9,007 nt of DNA from Propionibacteriaceae bacterium (GTDB lineage: Bacteria; Actinomycetota; Actinomycetes; Propionibacteriales; Propionibacteriaceae): NCBI GenBank assembly GCA_024636075.1, contig JAGXHS010000063.1, forward strand, positions 1-9,007. Direction: 5' to 3'. Within the stretch, counting starts at the first letter, position 1; each line of letters opens with the position of its first letter. The notes under the pieces were generated by a model, which saw nothing but the letters and a program-made list of their open reading frames with translations, was not told the DNA's origin and did no database searches. Of the stretch, positions 1 to 6,635 are shown piece by piece. A program made the translations under genes and the position numbers.

Positions 1-137
1 CATCAGCCCCTGTCGGAAACCGGGTCGAACGGTTGTGGCTGTGGCGCTGTGACGGGCATGGCGAACCTTCCTGTGGGGCTGCTGTCGACCACAAGGCACT
101 GGCCACATCCTCATGGCTGGCTTGCCCCCGCAGCGCC

Positions 138-143
138 TACACT
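138..143 (+). promoter_or_regulatory. Candidate -10 element for the ABC exporter operon
   Basis: TACACT fits the TAnnnT pattern of an actinobacterial -10 box and would place transcription start near base 150. No good -35 hexamer is visible at the usual distance, so this is a weak, inferred promoter. Confidence 0.25.
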
Positions 144-214
144 GAGATGTATCAATGAGTGCGGCGCCAATCCGCGGTCGCATCGCAACGGGAGGTTGGC
201 CCCGAAGACCGACC

Positions 215-220
215 AGGAGG
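215..220 (+). promoter_or_regulatory. Strong Shine-Dalgarno AGGAGG before in-frame GTG 225
   Basis: AGGAGG lies 4 bases before a GTG at 225 and 10 bases before a TTG at 231. Both are in frame with the ATPase gene. It is the best ribosome binding site near this gene, and it raises the possibility that translation starts upstream of ATG 318. Confidence 0.4.
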
Positions 221-317
221 ACCCGTGCCGTTGTCCCGAAGCACAGGCCAGCGCAGCCGCAAACCGGTTCACGTCGGACCGGCCCACGCGGCGGAAAGCG
301 GTGTAGCTGTCGGGATC

Positions 318-1088
318 ATGGACTCGACACCCACCCTGCATCTCGAAGCCCCACCGGTCCCAGCGAATCTGGCGGCGCACGCCATCAACGTCTCTCGCCA
401 CTACGGGGCTGGCGAGACCGTGGTCCGTGCCCTGGACGACATCAGTGTCGCGTTCGAGCGGGGTCGGTTCACGGCCATCATGGGACCGTCCGGTTCCGGA
501 AAATCCACGTTGATGCATTGCCTGGCGGGCCTCGACTCGGTCACGTCAGGCACGGTGCGGATCGCCGATGTTGAACTGAACGGGCTGAAGGACTCCGAGC
601 TCACCACCCTGCGCCGAGACCGACTGGGCTTCGTGTTCCAAAGCTTCAACCTGGTGCCCACGCTGAGTGCGATTGAGAACATCACTTTGCCGCTGGACAT
701 CGCCGGCAAGAGGGGCGATGAGGAGTGGCTCAACACTGTGGTGACCAAACTCGGGCTCGGGGACCGGCTGGATCACCGCCCCAGTGAGCTGTCGGGCGGC
801 CAGCAGCAGCGGGTGGCCTGCGCGCGCGCTCTGGTCGGCCGCCCCGACGTCGTATTCGGTGACGAACCCACCGGAAATCTCGACTCGCGCTCCGGCCATG
901 AAGTGCTCGACATCCTGCGCACCAGCGTCGACGAGCTGGAGCAAACCGTTGTCATCGTCACCCACGACCCCCGCGCTGCCTCCACTGCGGACCGGGTCAT
1001 CTTCCTTGCCGACGGCAAGCTCGCAGGGTACATGGACGACCCGACCCAGGAAGCGATTCTGGACGCGATGAAGCAGTTGGAAGACTGA
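318..1088 (+). CDS. ABC transporter ATP-binding protein, MacB/LolD (FtsX-partner) type
   Basis: This is a cytoplasmic nucleotide-binding subunit that should hydrolyse ATP to drive the FtsX-like permease encoded next. From ATG 318 it is 256 residues, the usual length. Visible motifs are Walker A GPSGSGKS at 56-63, Q-loop Gln108 in FVFQSFNL, signature LSGGQ at 158-162, Walker B with Asp182 and Glu183, D-loop NLDS at 187-190 and switch His216. The sequences FVFQSFNL and DEPTGNLDS are typical of the MacB/LolD subfamily rather than of importers. ATG 318 was chosen because the domain begins soon after it, but its own ribosome site is weak. GTG 225, with AGGAGG just upstream, would add 31 residues of no recognisable domain. 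The stop codon is one base before the permease ATG, so the two are almost certainly co-translated. The substrate is unknown. The family call is secure, the start is not. Confidence 0.93.
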   Translation: MDSTPTLHLEAPPVPANLAAHAINVSRHYGAGETVVRALDDISVAFERGRFTAIMGPSGSGKSTLMHCLAGLDSVTSGTVRIADVELNGLKDSELTTLRRDRLGFVFQSFNLVPTLSAIENITLPLDIAGKRGDEEWLNTVVTKLGLGDRLDHRPSELSGGQQQRVACARALVGRPDVVFGDEPTGNLDSRSGHEVLDILRTSVDELEQTVVIVTHDPRAASTADRVIFLADGKLAGYMDDPTQEAILDAMKQLED

Positions 1089-1089
1089 G

Positions 1090-3681
1090 ATGAGCTCCTC
1101 GACGCTGCAGCGGCCGCCAGCCTCCTCCCCAGCGCCGGTCAGCCATCAGGGCGGTAACGCCATGCGGACAGTGGCGCTGCGTGGGCTACGTGCTCACAAG
1201 GGCAGATTCTTCCTGACGCTGCTGTCGGTGGTGCTCGGGACTGCGTTCGTGGCCGGGTCCTTCGTGCTCACCGACACTCTGCGCGCCAGCTTCAACGGCA
1301 TCGTCGACGGCAGCCTCGGGTTGGTCGATGTCGAGGTGTCGCCGGTTGGCGAGGCCAGTGCCGGTGTGCCGCTGAGTTTGGTCGATGACCTGAAGAAGGT
1401 TGACGGCGTGTACGCCGTGGAGCCCGCCGCCTCAGCGAACGTGTCGATCTTGGGCGCAGATGGCAAGGCGCTGGCGAGCGGCGGCGCCCCGATTCAGGGT
1501 GGTGCATGGCTGGTGGGCCGCGACGCAGCCAGCAGCGAGGCAACGATCGTGCAAGGTCGCGCGCCGCGCGCCGACGACGAGATCGTGCTGAATGTCACAG
1601 CCGCCGACAAGGCTGATCTCAAGGTCGGCGACACCACCCAAGTGCTACTGCCCAAGGAAGGCCTGGTGCCGGTCACACTCGTCGGCCTGTATGAACTCGA
1701 CTTCAACGTCGGTGGGTTCGTTGGGGTCTTCTTCACCAAACAGAAGGCGCTGGAGGCGTTCACCGATGGCGAGCGGGTGCCGGCCATCTATCTGCGGGCC
1801 GAACCGGGCAGCGGGGTGACCGAGCAGCAGTTGAAGGATCGGGTGGTCGCTTCCGGTCTACCGCCGGGTGTGCAGGCCCGAACCGGCGACCTGGTCCGGG
1901 AGGAGGCGAAGGGCCAGATCGGTCAGGCGCTGAACTTCGTCACGACATTCTTCCTGGTATTCGCCTTGATCGCGCTGCTGGTCGGCTCGTTCATCATCGC
2001 CAACACCTTCGCGATGGTCGTCGCGCAGCGGCTGCGCGAGTTGGCGTTGCTGCGGGCACTCGGCGCGAGCAGGCGTCAGGTGACCCGGTCGGTGCTCGTG
2101 GAGGGGCTGCTGGTCGGACTGGTCGGCTCGCTGATCGGTCTGGCCTCCGGTTTCGCGCTGGCACTGGGCCTACTGTTCCTGATCAACAACGTCTTCGGTG
2201 CCGCCATCCCGGTCGGCAACCTCAGCGTGACGCCCATCGGTGTCGTCGCGACGCTGAGCGTCGGGATCCTGGTCACCCTGGCCGCGGCTTACGGTCCGGC
2301 CCGGCGCGCCGGACACACCTCACCGGTGGAGGCGATGCGCGGCGAGTTCGCCACCCCGAAACCATCGATCAAGCGGCGCTTGGTGCCAGCTCTGGTGCTG
2401 TTGGGCATCGGAGCGGGGCTCACTGCCGTCGCGGTAGCGCAGGACAGCCTGCAGATGTTGGGCGGCGGCTTCGTCGTTGTCCTGATCGCCCTGCTCATGT
2501 TGTCCCCGTTCGCGGCCCCCATCATCATGAGCATCTTCCGGCCGTTGACCAGGTGGCGGCCGATGGGACGGCTCGCTCAGGGCAACGCGAACCGTAACCC
2601 CAAGCGCACTGCGGCCACGGCGTTCGCGCTGGCGCTGGGCCTGGCACTGATCAGCTGCTTCGCGCTGATCGGAGCCTCACTGCGGGAGACGTTCAACGGT
2701 GTGCTGGAGAACGGTCAGAACTGGACCTACATCGTCAGCAATACCCAGAGCGGCCCCGTCGCCCCGAAAGTGATCGCAGCCGTGCAGAACACCAAGGGGG
2801 TGGCCTCGACGGTGCAGCTCGGGTTCACCCCGGTCAGCACCGAGGACGCGCCGGGGGAGCGGCTGTTCACCCTGGGCCTCGGCGGAAAAGTCTCCGATGC
2901 CTTCACCCTCGACATGGTGGCCGGCGATGGCGAGCTGACACCGGACACGTTCCTGGTCACCGACACTGAAGCCGCCAAGCGTGGATGGGCGATGGGAGAT
3001 TCGGTCACGTTCACCGCCCCCGGTGCGCCCCCCGCGACCCTCACCGTGGGCGGAATCATGGCGGCGGGGCAGTTCCTGGACCCGATGGTGATGCCGTTGG
3101 AAGTCAGCCAGACGTTGTCGCCGCCGGGGCTTCGTGAGCCGTCCCAGGTGCTCGTGGCCACCACCCCCGGCGCAAGCGATGCCGCCCTGCGGGCTGCGTT
3201 CGGAGAAGCGACGAAGGACTATCCGCTGGTCACGTACCAGAACCGCGAGGAGTACGCCCAAGGCGCCAACGCCCAGATCAACGCGATCCTCTACATCATG
3301 TACGGCATGTTGGCGTTGGCGATCGTGATCTCCATCCTCGGCATCGTCAACACGCTCGGGTTGTCCGTCGTGGAACGGCGACGCGAGGTGGGCATGTTGC
3401 GTGCGGTGGGCACGTCGCGCGGGCAAGTGCGTCGGATGATCACCATCGAGTCGATCCTCATCGCCAGCTACGGCGCGATCATCGGCATCACCCTGGGGCT
3501 CGTCTACGGCTGGTTGTTCGTCGGGCGGCTGAAGAACGACGGTTTCACCTCGAGGGTCGTGCCGTGGGGTCAGTTCGCGATCTTCGTGGTGATCGCTGTC
3601 ATCGTCGGCGCCCTGGCGGCCCTCTGGCCAGCCATCAAGGCATCCCGGACCAAGCCGCTGGAAGCGCTCGCGGAAGACTGA
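1090..3681 (+). CDS. ABC transporter permease with two FtsX domains (MacB-like)
   Basis: This is an 863-residue membrane subunit paired with the preceding ATPase. About ten hydrophobic segments are visible: 39-62, 283-308, 333-365, 382-403, 430-450, 456-480, 507-530, 732-758, 786-811 and 826-848. Two large extracytoplasmic regions (about 63-280 and 531-730) lie between them, as in MacB periplasmic-core plus FtsX proteins. The FtsX module occurs twice. The motif ELALLRALGASRRQV at 317-331 is echoed by EVGMLRAVGTSRGQV at 766-780, each followed by a membrane segment, and both halves end in an A-x-P/K-x-EA-type motif (SPVEAM, KPLEAL). Members of this family expel lipids, peptides or drugs, or relay force to the cell wall; which applies here cannot be told. 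The start at 1090 follows a GGAAG site. ATG 1162 would remove a Ser/Pro-rich stretch of 24 residues and is possible. No adaptor protein or two-component system lies downstream. Confidence 0.92.
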   Translation: MSSSTLQRPPASSPAPVSHQGGNAMRTVALRGLRAHKGRFFLTLLSVVLGTAFVAGSFVLTDTLRASFNGIVDGSLGLVDVEVSPVGEASAGVPLSLVDDLKKVDGVYAVEPAASANVSILGADGKALASGGAPIQGGAWLVGRDAASSEATIVQGRAPRADDEIVLNVTAADKADLKVGDTTQVLLPKEGLVPVTLVGLYELDFNVGGFVGVFFTKQKALEAFTDGERVPAIYLRAEPGSGVTEQQLKDRVVASGLPPGVQARTGDLVREEAKGQIGQALNFVTTFFLVFALIALLVGSFIIANTFAMVVAQRLRELALLRALGASRRQVTRSVLVEGLLVGLVGSLIGLASGFALALGLLFLINNVFGAAIPVGNLSVTPIGVVATLSVGILVTLAAAYGPARRAGHTSPVEAMRGEFATPKPSIKRRLVPALVLLGIGAGLTAVAVAQDSLQMLGGGFVVVLIALLMLSPFAAPIIMSIFRPLTRWRPMGRLAQGNANRNPKRTAATAFALALGLALISCFALIGASLRETFNGVLENGQNWTYIVSNTQSGPVAPKVIAAVQNTKGVASTVQLGFTPVSTEDAPGERLFTLGLGGKVSDAFTLDMVAGDGELTPDTFLVTDTEAAKRGWAMGDSVTFTAPGAPPATLTVGGIMAAGQFLDPMVMPLEVSQTLSPPGLREPSQVLVATTPGASDAALRAAFGEATKDYPLVTYQNREEYAQGANAQINAILYIMYGMLALAIVISILGIVNTLGLSVVERRREVGMLRAVGTSRGQVRRMITIESILIASYGAIIGITLGLVYGWLFVGRLKNDGFTSRVVPWGQFAIFVVIAVIVGALAALWPAIKASRTKPLEALAED

Positions 3682-3713
3682 TTCTGCACTGAACGACCCC
3701 CAGCAGTCCCCAG

Positions 3714-3739
3714 GAACGCAACCACCGAATGGTCCGTTC
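3714..3739 (+). terminator. Imperfect hairpin downstream of the FtsX permease gene
   Basis: GAACG (3714-3718) pairs with CGTTC (3735-3739), and inside it ACCA (3721-3724) pairs with TGGT (3730-3733) around a CCGAA loop. A small internal loop separates the two stems. No T-run follows, so it is at best a weak or factor-dependent terminator, or an unrelated structure. Confidence 0.3.
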
Positions 3740-3819
3740 TGGCCGCCAATCCGCGAGTGGAAGGGAAATTGTGACCGAAATGATTCCCGCTTAGCCACAT
3801 ATCAGGCCCGCTGTGCGCT

Positions 3820-3825
3820 TATAGT
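3820..3825 (+). promoter_or_regulatory. Candidate -10 box of the solute-uptake operon
   Basis: TATAGT differs from the TATAAT consensus at one base. It lies 45 bases before the GTG start of the first operon gene, giving a predicted transcript start near 3832 and a leader of about 39 bases. No clear -35 hexamer is seen 16-18 bases upstream, which may mean activator dependence or an alternative sigma factor; this is inference. Confidence 0.45.
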
Positions 3826-3860
3826 CATGAACAACTTGGCCCGGAACCTCTGGACCAGCG

Positions 3861-3868
3861 AGAGGAAG
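3861..3868 (+). promoter_or_regulatory. Ribosome binding site fixing GTG start at 3871
   Basis: AGAGGAAG is purine-rich. Its GAGG core (3862-3865) is 5 bases before the GTG, which supports the non-ATG start of the first permease gene. Confidence 0.6.
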
Positions 3869-3870
3869 CC

Positions 3871-4512
3871 GTGTGGCAATTCGTCGTTGACCGATGGGCT
3901 GACATCTCCTATCGATCCTTCCAGCATGTCAGCTTGGTGGTGCAGTCGGTCCTCCTGGCGACCGTGATCGCAGTGAGTGTAGCGCTGCTCGTGACCAGCT
4001 ACGCGAAGCTGAAGCCGGTGGCGAACTTCATCACCTCGGTCGGTCTCACGCTGCCTTCGCTGGCCCTGCTGGGTCTGTTGTTGCCCCTCGTCGGTATCGG
4101 AACGCTGCCCGCGGTGATCGTGGTCACGTTCTACGCCACCCTTCCCATTCTGCGCAATGCGGTGGTGGGGTTGGAATCGGTCTCACCGAATCTCCTGGAA
4201 TCCGCTCGCGGCATGGGGATGGGCCAGCTCCGCACCTTCGCTGATGTTCGGCTGCCGTTGGCGTGGCCGGTGATCGTGGCCGGGCTGCGGGTCTCGACAC
4301 AGATGTCGATGGGTGTGGCCGCGATCGCCGCGTATGCGCTGGGCCCCGGGCTCGGCGGCTACATCTTCACCGGCTTGGCTCAGATCGGTGGCGCCAATGC
4401 GGTGAACTACGCGCTGGTCGCAACCATTGGCATCGTCATCCTGGCGCTGCTGCTCGATCTCGGGCTACTCGTCATCGAACGGCTCACCACCTCGAAGGGA
4501 ATCCGCATCTGA
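3871..4512 (+). CDS. Glycine betaine/quaternary amine ABC transporter permease (OpuCB/YehY-W type), first copy
   Basis: This is a 213-residue integral membrane subunit forming half of the import channel. Hydrophobic segments are visible at about 20-42, 52-74, 79-96, 131-156 and 180-203. The family-typical stretch LPSLALLGLLLPLVGIGT is at 61-78. The EAA loop that docks on the ATPase is at 110-134, with core ESARGMGMGQL and the following RLPLAWPVI. This is the BPD_transp_1 fold of the OpuC/ProW/Yeh family, close to the minimal length for it. The GTG start is supported by AGAGGAAG just upstream. The TGA overlaps the ATG of the ATPase gene by one base, indicating translational coupling. The gene opens a four-gene operon with the ATPase, a second permease and the lipoprotein binding subunit. 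The family call is firm; the precise solute is inferred from the operon. Confidence 0.92.
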   Translation: MWQFVVDRWADISYRSFQHVSLVVQSVLLATVIAVSVALLVTSYAKLKPVANFITSVGLTLPSLALLGLLLPLVGIGTLPAVIVVTFYATLPILRNAVVGLESVSPNLLESARGMGMGQLRTFADVRLPLAWPVIVAGLRVSTQMSMGVAAIAAYALGPGLGGYIFTGLAQIGGANAVNYALVATIGIVILALLLDLGLLVIERLTTSKGIRI

Positions 4513-5822
4513 TGAGCACCGACACTGATAGAACTCCCGACCACTCTTCCAACACCACCGAGGTCAGTGGGGTGGAGATCGTCTTCGACGAGGTCGTCAA
4601 GACCTACCCGGGACTGCAGTACCCGGCCGTCGACAGACTGTCGATCACCATTCCTGCGGGTGAAATCGTGATGTTCGTCGGCCCCTCAGGGTGCGGCAAG
4701 ACGACGTCACTGAAGATGATCAACCGACTGCTCGAACCCACCTCGGGCACCATCACGATCGACGGGGTGGACATCCGCAAGCGTGACGATGACGACCTGC
4801 GGCGACACATCGGCTTCGTCATCCAGGGTGGTTCGCTGTTCCCGCACATGACGGTCGCGCAGAACATCGCCATGGTGCCGAAACTGTTGAAGTGGGACAA
4901 GTCGCGGACAGCGGATCGTGTTGAGGAACTACTCGACCTGGTCGGTCTCGATCCAGGTCGCTTCCGCGACCGGTTCCCGCGTGAACTGTCTGGTGGGGAG
5001 CAGCAGCGAGTCGGCGTGGCCCGAGGGTTGGCTGCTGATCCGCCGGTGATCTTGATGGATGAACCGTTCGGTGCAGTTGATCCGATCACCCGGCAGCGCC
5101 TGCAGGACGAACTGCTCACCATCCAGGAAGCGCTGCGGAAGACCATCGTGTGCGTCACCCACGACATCGACGAAGCGATCAAGCTGGGTGATCGGATCCT
5201 GATCACCGAGGCGAGTGCGAAAGTCGCGCAGTACGACACCCCAGCCAACATCCTCTCATCACCCGCGAACGACTTTGTCAGAGACTTCGTCGGGGCAGGG
5301 TCAGCGCTGAAAACGCTCAGCTTGTCCCGTGTGGACGAGGTGCAGCTGTACCACCAGTCGAGCGCTCGCGTCGGCGAGTCCCTCGCCGAGGTCACCCGTA
5401 GGGCCCGGGACCACGGGGACAGGTCGGTGATTCTGCTGGACAGAAATGATCGCCCGCTGGACTGGGTGTGGCTGAGTGACTTGGAGGGCGATCAGATCCG
5501 CGAACCTCGTCATGATCGTGACATGCTCACCGTCAGTCATCTGGCCACCCTGAATGACGCGCTGAATTCCATGCTCGTCTCAATCCATGACGGGGTGGTC
5601 GTGACGGGAGGCAATGACAAGTATGTGGGTGTCGCCGGCTTCACTGAAGTCACCCAGCTGATCACGCGCAAGGCCACCGAAGCGCACGAACGCGAGACGG
5701 CAGACATTGCCCGCGCACCCTCCGACGAGGAACTCGACGAGCAGATAGACGAGGTTCCCGACGCGGGCAGCGGCGATGACGACGGCGATGACGACGATCG
5801 CCAGCGCCCGGAGGGGGAGTGA
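4512..5822 (+). CDS. Glycine betaine/quaternary amine ABC transporter ATP-binding protein with CBS pair (OpuCA/ProV-like)
   Basis: This is a 436-residue cytoplasmic ATPase of a compatible-solute importer. Motifs are Walker A GPSGCGKTT at 57-65, Q-loop Gln105, signature LSGGEQQR at 159-166, Walker B ILMDEP at 180-185, D-loop AVD at 188-190 and switch His217. The segment DEPFGAVDPITRQRLQDE is typical of the OpuCA/ProV family. Residues about 275-388 form two CBS modules, which in OpuA/OpuCA relatives sense ionic strength or cyclic di-AMP. A strongly acidic tail follows: 17 of the last 32 residues (405-436) are Asp or Glu, including DDDGDDDD at 422-429. ATG 4512 was chosen because it overlaps the upstream TGA by one base and a GAAGGGA site lies 11 bases before it; the frame is open further upstream only as an overlap with the permease gene. 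It should energise both flanking permeases. Confidence 0.94.
   Translation: MSTDTDRTPDHSSNTTEVSGVEIVFDEVVKTYPGLQYPAVDRLSITIPAGEIVMFVGPSGCGKTTSLKMINRLLEPTSGTITIDGVDIRKRDDDDLRRHIGFVIQGGSLFPHMTVAQNIAMVPKLLKWDKSRTADRVEELLDLVGLDPGRFRDRFPRELSGGEQQRVGVARGLAADPPVILMDEPFGAVDPITRQRLQDELLTIQEALRKTIVCVTHDIDEAIKLGDRILITEASAKVAQYDTPANILSSPANDFVRDFVGAGSALKTLSLSRVDEVQLYHQSSARVGESLAEVTRRARDHGDRSVILLDRNDRPLDWVWLSDLEGDQIREPRHDRDMLTVSHLATLNDALNSMLVSIHDGVVVTGGNDKYVGVAGFTEVTQLITRKATEAHERETADIARAPSDEELDEQIDEVPDAGSGDDDGDDDDRQRPEGE
5775..5798 (+). repeat. 12-base tandem repeat coding for the acidic tail
   Basis: GATGACGACGGC (5775-5786) is followed by GATGACGACGAT (5787-5798), which differs at the last two bases. 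They encode DDDG and DDDD at the end of the CBS-containing ATPase. Short repeats like this can change copy number by slippage. Confidence 0.6.
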
Positions 5823-5828
5823 AGCGCC

Positions 5829-6635
5829 ATGACGGCCACTGACACGAGCCAGGAGCCTGGCACCCGGAACGCCGACGACTCCAAGGGCTCCGGCAAGCTC
5901 AGCAAGATCGACCGCGAAGACCTCGGGCTGCTGCTCGGCCTTCCGGTGCTGTGCCTGGTGATCCTCGGCGGGTGGGCGCTGTGGCGTGCCACCGCCAACC
6001 TGGATGCAATCGAAGCCCGCGCCCTCGGCTGGAATTATCTTTTCGGGTTGCTCCAGGAGCACTTGTCCGTCACTGCCGTCGCGACCGTGGTGGTGGTGGT
6101 GAGCGCGATCCCGATCGGTGTCGCGCTCACCCGCCCCAAGCTCAGACGCTTCGCCCCACCCGTCGTCGGTGTGGCCAATGGGGGCCAGGCAGCACCGGTG
6201 ATCGGTCTGATCGTCCTGTTGGCCATGTGGCTCGGATTCGGTTTCTGGACGGCCGTGCTGGCTCTCAGCGTCTACGCCTTCCTGCCGGTGTTGCGCAACA
6301 CCATCGTCGGTCTGAACGGAGTGGACCTGACCTTGGTCGAGGCAGCCAGGGGGATGGGCATGTCCAACTGGGGGGTGCTGACCCGAATCGAACTGCCGTT
6401 GGCGATGCCGGTGATCATGACCGGCGTGCGTACCTCGCTCGTCCTGCTGGTCGGCACCGCATCCTTCGCCACCTTCATCGCCGCCGGCGGTCTGGGAACA
6501 CTGATCGTCACCGGCATCGGGTTGTTCCGCACTCCGATCCTGATCAGCGGCGGCTTGCTGATCGGGGTGTTGGCGCTGTTGATCGACTGGCTCGGCCGCG
6601 TACTCGAGTTCGTGGCAACACCGAAGGGCATGTGA
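5829..6635 (+). CDS. Glycine betaine/quaternary amine ABC transporter permease (OpuC/Yeh type), second copy
   Basis: This is a 268-residue membrane subunit, the second channel half of the importer. It starts with a hydrophilic, charged tail of about 32 residues, then an extra membrane segment at about 34-52, then the shared core with hydrophobic segments near 80-100, 120-137, 139-155, 190-215 and 234-256. The EAA loop is at 170-194 with core EAARGMGMSNW and the following LPLAMPVI. It matches the first permease (ESARGMGM) in motif but is longer and clearly diverged, so the channel is probably a heterodimer. ATG 5829 is 6 bases after the ATPase stop codon and follows a GGAGGGGGAG site at 5810-5819. 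The TGA overlaps the ATG of the binding-protein gene by one base. The family is firm; the solute is inferred. Confidence 0.92.
   Translation: MTATDTSQEPGTRNADDSKGSGKLSKIDREDLGLLLGLPVLCLVILGGWALWRATANLDAIEARALGWNYLFGLLQEHLSVTAVATVVVVVSAIPIGVALTRPKLRRFAPPVVGVANGGQAAPVIGLIVLLAMWLGFGFWTAVLALSVYAFLPVLRNTIVGLNGVDLTLVEAARGMGMSNWGVLTRIELPLAMPVIMTGVRTSLVLLVGTASFATFIAAGGLGTLIVTGIGLFRTPILISGGLLIGVLALLIDWLGRVLEFVATPKGM

Larger units (their letters stand above)
1..317. other. Upstream intergenic/leader region
   Basis: No convincing gene is seen here. Short open frames in this stretch show no recognisable domain. A frame already open at base 2 stops at 50-52 and could be the last 16 codons of an upstream plus-strand gene, but nothing supports this. 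Bases 3-1 read ATG on the minus strand, preceded by a weak AGGGG, so a divergent gene could begin at the left edge. The right part (about 150-317) is probably the leader of the ABC ATPase gene, or partly its N-terminal coding sequence if an upstream start is used. Confidence 0.5.

Noticed and set aside
1..3. CAT at the left edge could be the ATG of a divergent minus-strand gene, with a weak AGGGG before it.
   Set aside because: Only the start codon would be inside the window, so no coding evidence can be obtained.
18..34. Small inverted repeat AACCG...CGGTT near the left edge.
   Set aside because: A five-base stem is expected by chance, and no adjacent T-run or promoter gives it a role.
2677..3798. 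Long minus-strand open frame (373 codons) opposite the end of the FtsX permease gene.
   Set aside because: Its product is rich in Arg, His, Gly and Asp with no recognisable domain. It mirrors a well-supported gene and is the usual high-GC antisense shadow.
3827..3964. Short ORF beginning MNNLARNLW just after the TATAGT box and overlapping the first permease start.
   Set aside because: It starts before the expected transcript start, has no ribosome site, and is out of frame with a gene that does have one.
4263..4511. Open frame upstream of the CBS-containing ATPase ATG that would add 83 residues.
   Set aside because: It overlaps the permease coding sequence in another frame and gives an Arg-rich non-domain sequence; the ATG at 4512 has classic stop/start overlap.
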